Origin: Bacillota bacterium
GTDB taxonomy: Bacteria; Bacillota; Clostridia; Oscillospirales; Ruminococcaceae
Direction: 5' to 3'
DNA length: 57,335 bases
NCBI GenBank assembly: GCA_023433405.1
Contig: JAEZCT010000043.1
Location: 1 to 57,335 of the forward strand
The position numbers and the translations under genes were made by a program. The first letter of the stretch is position 1. Each line of letters opens with the position of its first letter. Positions 52,222 through 57,335 of this stretch are shown here, piece by piece. Below the pieces are notes generated by a model. The model made no database searches. It saw only the letters and a program-made list of their open reading frames with translations, and was not told the origin of the DNA.

Positions 52222-53340
52222 ATGATTATTGGTATTCCTAAGGAAATAAAAAATAACGAAAACCGGGTGGCAATTACGCCGGCCGGGGTCTATACATTGG
52301 TAAAGGCAGGGCATAAGGTTCTTGTGGAAAACGCCGCGGGCGAAGGCAGCGGCATTACCGACGAAGAATATAAGGCAGCGGGCGCAGTAATGCAAAAACA
52401 TGCCGCCGAAGTATTTGATGCAGCCGATTTGATTGTAAAGGTCAAGGAGCCCATAGAGCCGGAATATAACCTGTTTAAAGAAGGCCAGCACCTGTTTACC
52501 TACCTGCATTTAGCGCCAAACCCCGCCCTGACCCAAATGCTTTTGAACAAGAAAATAACGGGTATTGCCTATGAAACAGTACAGCTTGCAAATGGCTCCC
52601 TGCCGCTCTTAACCCCCATGAGCGAGGTGGCGGGAAGGATGTCTATTCAAATCGGCGCCAATATGCTCCAAAAATATAATGGCGGAGAGGGCTTGCTGTT
52701 AGGCGGCGTACCCGGCGTACTGCCTGCCGAGGTGTTGATTATTGGCGGCGGCGTCGTCGGCACCAATGCCGCGAAAATGGCGGTGGGCTTGGGCGCTCAT
52801 GTCACCGTAATGGATGTAAACCAGACCCGCCTTGCATACCTTGACGATATTTTTGGCGGGCGCATTTCTACCCTTGTTTACAACGAGTACAGTGCCGCTG
52901 AGATGTTAAAGAAAACAGACCTGCTCATTGGCGCAGTGCTTGTTGCCGGAGCAAAGGCACCCAAAACGGTATCGGAGGAAATGGTAAAGGGCATGAAGAA
53001 GGGCTCCGCGATTGTGGATGTCGCGATTGATCAGGGCGGCTCCATCGCAACGATTGACAGGGCCACCACCCACGACAACCCCTGCTACGAAAAGCACGGT
53101 GTTATCCATTATTCCGTGGCGAATATGCCAGGCGCCGTACCGAAAACCTCCACCTATGCCCTGACAAACGCTACACTGCCATATCTAGCGCAGCTAGCCA
53201 ACAAGGGTGTAGCGCGAGCGCTGTGTGAGGACGCCTCCCTGTTAGTGGGGCTTAACACCTGTAAGGGTAGCCTGACCTGTGAAGGAGTAGCCACGGCGCT
53301 GAGCCTGGAATATACACCCGCCACCAGCGTATTGAACTGA
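52222..53340 (+). CDS. ald: Alanine dehydrogenase
   Basis: NAD-dependent L-alanine oxidation to pyruvate and ammonia (or the reverse). 372 residues, normal length. N-terminal IGIPKEIKNNENRVAITPAG (conserved substrate Arg/Lys region), MSEVAGRMSIQIGANMLQKY, the NAD-binding loop IIGGGVVGTNAAKMAVGLGA, VDVAIDQGGSIATI and NMPGAVPKTSTYALTNATLP are all conserved. Ribosome site AGGAGG about 7 bases upstream. In Bacillus the enzyme supports alanine use and spore development. Confidence 0.97.
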   Translation: MIIGIPKEIKNNENRVAITPAGVYTLVKAGHKVLVENAAGEGSGITDEEYKAAGAVMQKHAAEVFDAADLIVKVKEPIEPEYNLFKEGQHLFTYLHLAPNPALTQMLLNKKITGIAYETVQLANGSLPLLTPMSEVAGRMSIQIGANMLQKYNGGEGLLLGGVPGVLPAEVLIIGGGVVGTNAAKMAVGLGAHVTVMDVNQTRLAYLDDIFGGRISTLVYNEYSAAEMLKKTDLLIGAVLVAGAKAPKTVSEEMVKGMKKGSAIVDVAIDQGGSIATIDRATTHDNPCYEKHGVIHYSVANMPGAVPKTSTYALTNATLPYLAQLANKGVARALCEDASLLVGLNTCKGSLTCEGVATALSLEYTPATSVLN

Positions 53341-53417
53341 AAACGATAGGGGATAAAACTGCTGCTAAGGGGATACATACCCGGCAAAACGAAATTCGTT
53401 TAAAATAATTATATATG

Positions 53418-53455
53418 AAAACCGTGCGGCAATGCTTTTTGCAGCACGGTTTTTT
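53418..53455 (+). terminator. Intrinsic terminator after ald
   Basis: AAAACCGTGC / GCACGGTTTT stem with a loop-side GC pair and six Ts. Confidence 0.88.
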
Positions 53456-53483
53456 ATGATATTCTTTTCGTTACCTCGCAGTG

Positions 53484-54330
53484 CTAATACTAATCCTCAA
53501 TTAAAACATTGAATAATCCAATCACGCCCCGTAATGCTGTGAACAGCGTTGTGAGATAAGGCGCGGATGACTTCACAAAGGCGGTCAATAACATCTTGGA
53601 GTGTTTGAAAAACTTCATTCCGAAAACCACGCTTACGGATTTCTTTCCAAATTTGTTCAATTGGACTCATCTCCGGTGTAGCAGGAGGAATGAACAACAA
53701 GCGAACATTTTCAGGAATGATGAGTGCCTTGGATTTGTGCCATGCCGCACCATCACAAACAAGTAGGATACAATCATCCGGGTATGCTTGGGAAAGCTTT
53801 TGTAAAAATAGATTCATACAAACAGTATTGCTGTAAGGCAATACCAGAAAAAAGGATTCACCAGTTAAAGGTTCTACTGCACCATACGCATAGCGATATT
53901 CCCGAATATGATGGCAGGGTACACAGGGACGTAGCCCTGAAAAGCACCAGCAATACTTTGGCTTGTTGATTTGACCAAAGCCTGCTTCATCCTGAAACAT
54001 CAAGCGAACAGTTCCATGCTTTAAATCGATAAAGGCGTCGTCTACCGCAAGGTTAATTTTTTTGAGGCTTCTATCGCCTCATCGCTGGCCTTGTTCGGAT
54101 GCTTGGATCTCGGCATAACTTTGCGCCAGCCATGGCGGTGTAAAACCCGGTAAATTTGACCTTTCCCTATGGAATGACCCACTTTTTCTTCATAAGCTTG
54201 TTTAATTGCGCTTACTTCAACAAGTTGTCCTCGTTCGGCGAGCTTTTTATAATCTGTCAAAAAGGCTTCTTCTTCATCATAGCTCATATTTCGCCGATTA
54301 CCCGTGTAATGATTTTCGATGATAGAGGAT
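53484..54330 (-). mobile_element. IS630-family element, N-terminally truncated, with frameshift
   Basis: Transposase remnant read leftward: ENHYTGNRRNMSYDEEEAFL, an HTH_32-like KGQIYRVLHRHGWRKVMPRS, then after a frame change the DDE core MMFQDEAGFGQINKPKYCW, LLVCDGAAWHKSKALIIPEN and TPEMSPIEQIWKEIRKRGF, ending at 53497. The frame change occurs on a run of seven As (sense strand, 54063-54057) and would be repaired by a -1 slip. The first helix-turn-helix is missing; the sequence changes abruptly near 54330. The element's end, TAATACTAATCCTCAATTAA at 53487, resembles the 102-bp element ends. Confidence 0.85.
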
Positions 54331-54688
54331 TATGGGGCATTTGCTTGCAGTAATCGTTCATGCAGCCAATATTCACGACACTGTCTCAGGTGGAGCGGTA
54401 TTTGCCTAAGCCTTTGAGAGCTATCCAACCCTCAAAGGCATTTGTGCCGATGCGGGGTACCGTAAAACCTTTGTTGCTGCTGCATCTGAGCTTAACCTGC
54501 CAGTTGACATTTCCGAACGTATTAAACCAACCGAGTGGCAAATTCTCCCGAAACGCTGGCGGGTTGAACGCACTTTCAGCTGGATTAACCACTCCCGCAG
54601 GCTCTCAAAGGATTATGAGATTCAGACTCTTTCTGCTGCTGCCATGGTTACCATCTCTCATATCTCCATTTTATTGAAACGGTTTTGA
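54329..54688 (+). pseudogene. IS5-family transposase C-terminal remnant
   Basis: Frame reading MGHLLAVIVHAANIHDTVSG, an in-frame TAA (about 54388), then FESYPTLKGICADAGYRKTF, PKRWRVERTFSWINHSRRLS and KDYEIQTLSAAAMVTISHI up to a TGA at 54686. VHAANIHD and the R-x-VERTFSW-x-NHSRRLSKDYE signature are typical of the IS427/IS1031-type IS5 subgroups. About 60 per cent of the gene is missing and the rest has a stop. Confidence 0.88.
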
Positions 54689-54934
54689 GTACGGGTTCTA
54701 AGCGACAAACGGGACGCGGGGCAGATGGCGGCCTTGCTTTGGGAAATGCATGAAGTCATGGAGCGCAATGCTGTCCGGGTTGATAAATATTGCATCAGGC
54801 TGGAGGAACCCATGGCGGAGGACGAAAAACCGGGCAGCGGAGATAACCTGTACCTTGAGGATTTTCCCGTTGCGGAGATTACCGCCGACCGGCAAAGCCT
54901 GATTGAACGCATTACGGTTTATATTAAAATCTGA
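54689..54934 (+). pseudogene. Orphan coding fragment of unknown family
   Basis: Open from the IS5 stop to a TGA at 54934, about 80 codons, reading VLSDKRDAGQMAALLWEMHE, then VMERNAVRVDKYCIRLEEP, a Glu/Asp-rich middle and FPVAEITADRQSLIERITVY. Codon use looks coding, but no start with ribosome site is present except an internal ATG (54725), so it is probably the 3' end of a gene cut by the IS5 event. A decayed 102-bp element follows directly. Not recognised. Confidence 0.45.
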
Positions 54935-54949
54935 CTTAGCAGTGTATAA

Positions 54950-55018
54950 TGCTTAAGCATATGGGCTTTCACGCGGATTGATATCTACCATTCTACTCTT
55001 TTTGAGGATATAAGTATT
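54950..55018 (-). repeat. Decayed hairpin element
   Basis: CATATGGGCTTTCACGCGGA and CTACTCTTTTTGAGGATATAAGTAT-like end; one half only. Confidence 0.6.
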
Positions 55019-55063
55019 AAAAAAATGAGGCTGCAGGGAGTTCATCCCTGCAGCCTTTTTTTT
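55019..55063. terminator. Bidirectional terminator after chemoreceptor gene
   Basis: GGCTGCAGGGA / TCCCTGCAGCC with loop GTTCA, As on one side and eight Ts on the other. Confidence 0.9.
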
Positions 55064-55087
55064 GAGTCAAAATTATATGTAGCCGGA

Positions 55088-56614
55088 TTATTTATTTTGG
55101 TTTATGACCGATAGCAGCTCGTCAGAGCTGGTGTCGATAGACTTCACATATGCGGCAATTCCGTTCATTGCCTTCAGCTGTTCCTCGGAGGATTTTAAAA
55201 TTTCCTTTAACCGGTCAAGGCTTTCTACAGTAAGATCGCTTATGCCGCCCACCGCAGCGTTAATTTGATTTCCGTTTTCGGCAATCGTGGAAGAAAGCCC
55301 GGCGATCTTTTCGGCCATGGTGTTTACCTTAGCGATGGACTTTGTAACCTCCTCGGAGGAGGTATCTGCTTTGTTGATGAGGGTTAAGCCGTTTTCAACC
55401 AGCTTTGTGTTATAATCCATGGACTTTACCGCCTCGGTGGTTTCACCTACCACCTGCTGCATCAGCTCCTCGATACTTTTTGCGGCGTTTTGGGATTGTC
55501 CCGCCAGTGTTCGTATCTCAGCGGCAACCACCGCAAAGCCTCTGCCATGCTCCCCCGCACGGGCAGATTCAATGGAAGCGTTTAGCGAGAGCAGATTCGT
55601 GCTTTGTGCAATGCTTTTAATAACCTGCGTAATCTTTACAATCTGGCTTGATGTTTCACTCAGCCGCAAAATTACATCCCGACTCCTGTTAGTCGCCTCA
55701 TCAATTTGCCTTACCCCTTCTGCGGCATCCTTCATATTAATGGCGTTGCTGTCTGTCAGGCGCTTTGTTTCGTGCGATACCTCAGATATTAGAATATTCT
55801 CGTTAGCGATAACGTTAAGATTAGTGGCGACGCTGGAAACCACAGAACCCGCCTGCTCGACATAATGGATGGTTTGCTGGGAGCCATCCACTATATTGCC
55901 CGCCATTTTGGCAATCTGTTCGTTAGAGGTAATGGCATGACCGGTGGCCACCGATAATTCCTTTACCGAATCGGCAAGGATATTGGTCACCTCGTAGGAT
56001 TTATCGGTAATTGCCATCATCCGGTCAAGGGTGTCTTTTTGCTCCTCGGCGCCAATGGAGTTGGTAAGCAGCTTATTGGTTCGGCTTGATAACCTAACAA
56101 AAATTAAGGAGATGGCAAAAAGCTCAATTGCCCTGGGTGCCATGCCGTGTACGATGACCGAATAAAGAGAGGTAAGATTAAAATCATTGACAGAACCGAG
56201 GATAAACCCACCCACTTGACTGCCGGCAAATAAAATTTGGGAGAGTATTATGGCATACCAGCTTAAGCGGCGTGAAAAGAATAAACTGGCCACAGTAATG
56301 GGAAAGATGTACATGAGCACCACATGCCATGTTAAAAATAGTGAAATTACCGTAACCATAAAAATGCAACAGGTGACAATGGCATATTTTACCCATGCGC
56401 CATATTGCTTTAGTATAAATACCAACAGGGATGGCACAAGCAGTAATAACGTGGAGACGGACATGGCAATCGTCATTGGCTCCTGCGGGGCGACAAAGAT
56501 GCGCAGAGTATTAAGCAGGTAAACTAAGCCAACAAAGGAAATGGTAATTAACATGATTTGTGCGGCAAGCTTGTTGGATTCTTTCTCGTTTTTATTAAGT
56601 ACAGCGTTTCCCAT
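55088..56614 (-). CDS. Methyl-accepting chemotaxis protein with multi-helix membrane sensor
   Basis: 508 residues. The N-terminal third has about six membrane helices (AAQIMLITISFVGLVYLL ... AIELFAISLIFVRL) instead of the usual periplasmic ligand domain flanked by two helices. A coiled-coil signalling domain follows with the kinase-contact tip IESARAGEHGRGFAVVAAEI. No HAMP domain is obvious. It probably signals to CheA/CheW. No chemotaxis or flagellar genes are in the window. The signal is unknown; intramembrane or small-molecule sensing is likely. Confidence 0.92.
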   Translation of the reverse strand: MGNAVLNKNEKESNKLAAQIMLITISFVGLVYLLNTLRIFVAPQEPMTIAMSVSTLLLLVPSLLVFILKQYGAWVKYAIVTCCIFMVTVISLFLTWHVVLMYIFPITVASLFFSRRLSWYAIILSQILFAGSQVGGFILGSVNDFNLTSLYSVIVHGMAPRAIELFAISLIFVRLSSRTNKLLTNSIGAEEQKDTLDRMMAITDKSYEVTNILADSVKELSVATGHAITSNEQIAKMAGNIVDGSQQTIHYVEQAGSVVSSVATNLNVIANENILISEVSHETKRLTDSNAINMKDAAEGVRQIDEATNRSRDVILRLSETSSQIVKITQVIKSIAQSTNLLSLNASIESARAGEHGRGFAVVAAEIRTLAGQSQNAAKSIEELMQQVVGETTEAVKSMDYNTKLVENGLTLINKADTSSEEVTKSIAKVNTMAEKIAGLSSTIAENGNQINAAVGGISDLTVESLDRLKEILKSSEEQLKAMNGIAAYVKSIDTSSDELLSVINQNK

Positions 56615-56863
56615 ATCTCTTTTTCTATCCTCCCAATCCTTTATGAATCACCTTTTTTTTGCAATAATTCAAAAACATTATATCAAATATTGTATGATAA
56701 ATCCATGAGAAATTGTTACGTTTTTTTTACAATCCAGTAATGATCAAATCCTATTATTATTCTGCGATATATGCGCGCATTGTGTGTATTATGTGCAAAA
56801 AAGGTCGGCGTGCGAGATTTTGGGAAGCCGCCGCGGGGTTCTGTTTACATCAACTCAGATATC

Positions 56864-57215
56864 TTATGCGTGGATATAAACATACTTCGAGTCGCTCTTG
56901 GGTGCAATAGAATCGGTAGCGGTTACTGTTACCTTTACAAAGCCGGTGTAAGTGGGCTTAGCAACAGTACTTTTCGCAGCTTTGAGAGTACCGTCTTTTG
57001 CAATGGTGATACCAGTCAATACAAAATTTTCTAGGTCTGTGCCGTCTGCGCTTACACCAATCACTGTGTATACAACAGCCGTGTTAACAGGTTTTGCAGG
57101 GACAAAGGTAGTAGTAAATTTCATGGAAGAATTCAGTTTCAATGCCTTTGCTACAGTTACATCTGTGGGCAATGAAACCCCAACAGGAACCTCTGTTGTA
57201 TTAGCAGGATATGAG
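56864..57215 (-). CDS. C-terminal fragment of a surface protein with Ig-like repeat
   Basis: About 115 residues ending at 56864, read left from about 57215: NTTEVPVGVSLPTDVTVAKA, then LKLNSSMKFTTTFVPAKPVN, TGITIAKDGTLKAAKSTVAK and TGFVKVTVTATDS. The alternating Thr/Val strands resemble bacterial Ig-like (Big) domains of cell-surface proteins. No start is present in the window; the upstream side runs into IS630 sequence, so the gene is 5'-truncated. The final 250 bp before the chemoreceptor gene (56615-56863) contain nothing recognised. Confidence 0.6.
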
Positions 57216-57335
57216 ACATTCCCGCCAGAAGAAGCTTTCAGACTTGCACAGCGTCTCGAGATTCATTACACACCTAAACATGGGAGTTGGCTCGATATCG
57301 CTGAGATTGAGCTTTCTGCAATGGCTGTGCAATGC
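57199..57335 (+). mobile_element. IS630-family transposase fragment cut by window edge
   Basis: Forward frame YETFPPEEAFRLAQRLEIHY, then TPKHGSWLDIAEIELSAMAV, the region holding the third catalytic acidic residue of IS630 DDE transposases. It begins abruptly in the surface-protein sequence near 57200, so the N-terminal part is missing, and the C terminus lies beyond the window. Confidence 0.85.

Overview
This window looks like a chromosomal contig from a low-to-mid GC, spore-forming, anaerobic Firmicute, most likely Clostridia in the Oscillospirales/Ruminococcaceae neighbourhood. The reasons are the rny-ymdB-spoVS synteny, a T-box controlled thrS, an Asp23-FakA-RecG cluster, an ECF-type vitamin transporter, TTGACA/TATAAT promoters with 17 bp spacers, and a saccharolytic lipoprotein repertoire (GH1, GH2, GH9). 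Coding DNA is moderately GC-rich, while the gaps are AT-rich and crowded with short repeats. Both window edges fall inside IS630-family transposase sequence, as is typical of contigs that break at repeats.

Layout. 1-5.7 kb: IS630 start (cut by the edge), thrS with its T-box leader, then divergent rny, ymdB and spoVS. 5.9-12.1 kb: an orphan peptide-type binding lipoprotein, then asp23-like, fakA/yloV-like and recG. 12.4-15.1 kb: a pantothenate-type ECF S component beside type III pantothenate kinase (coaX), and an HD phosphohydrolase. 15.6-24.1 kb, mostly minus strand: small membrane protein, ksgA, pyrB with a PyrI-like zinc tail, a collagen-like-glycoprotein C-domain protein, two hemerythrins, prs, nucleoside phosphorylase and corA with a long structured leader. 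24.5-25.3 kb: a non-coding block of large hairpins. 25.3-34.5 kb: secA, diguanylate cyclase, DUF5680 protein plus hypoxanthine-DNA glycosylase, GH1, Gfo/Idh/MocA oxidoreductase and patatin. 35.4-40.4 kb: LacI regulator, sugar-binding lipoprotein and GH9 cellulase lipoprotein. 40.6-43.1 kb: an accessory stretch with an IS3 fragment, tRNA-Lys, an unknown lipoprotein and a wrecked serine hydrolase. 43.3-53.3 kb: nuclease-helicase, tocopherol-cyclase-like protein, AEC transporter, ArsR-type regulator divergent from a GH2 enzyme, Lrp regulator and alanine dehydrogenase. 53.5-57.3 kb: broken IS630 and IS5 elements, an orphan fragment, a chemoreceptor and the tail of a surface protein fused to IS630 sequence.

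The most unusual content is between the genes. A family of 102-bp elements with ends ATACTAAT...ATTAGTAT occurs in seven full-length copies of identical length, plus a 103-bp copy, two or three longer divergent copies and many halves and relics. Each element can fold into one long interrupted hairpin. Two subfamilies differ by compensatory base-pair changes in three separate stem segments, one copy is a recombinant of the two, and the ends resemble the end of the local IS630 element. Several copies sit exactly at gene stop codons or supply coding residues. A second repeat (about 118 bp, at 12.2 and 24.8 kb, with a fragment at 15.5 kb inside a 17-bp inverted repeat) and a hairpin cluster at 24.9-25.1 kb add further undescribed structure.

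Functionally the window joins housekeeping (translation, RNA decay, secretion, DNA repair, nucleotide synthesis) to surface glycan use: cellulose fragments through the LacI/SBP/GH9 group, and beta-glycosides through GH1 and GH2. Palindromic operator candidates lie beside the LacI, ArsR-type and Lrp genes and in the helicase promoter.
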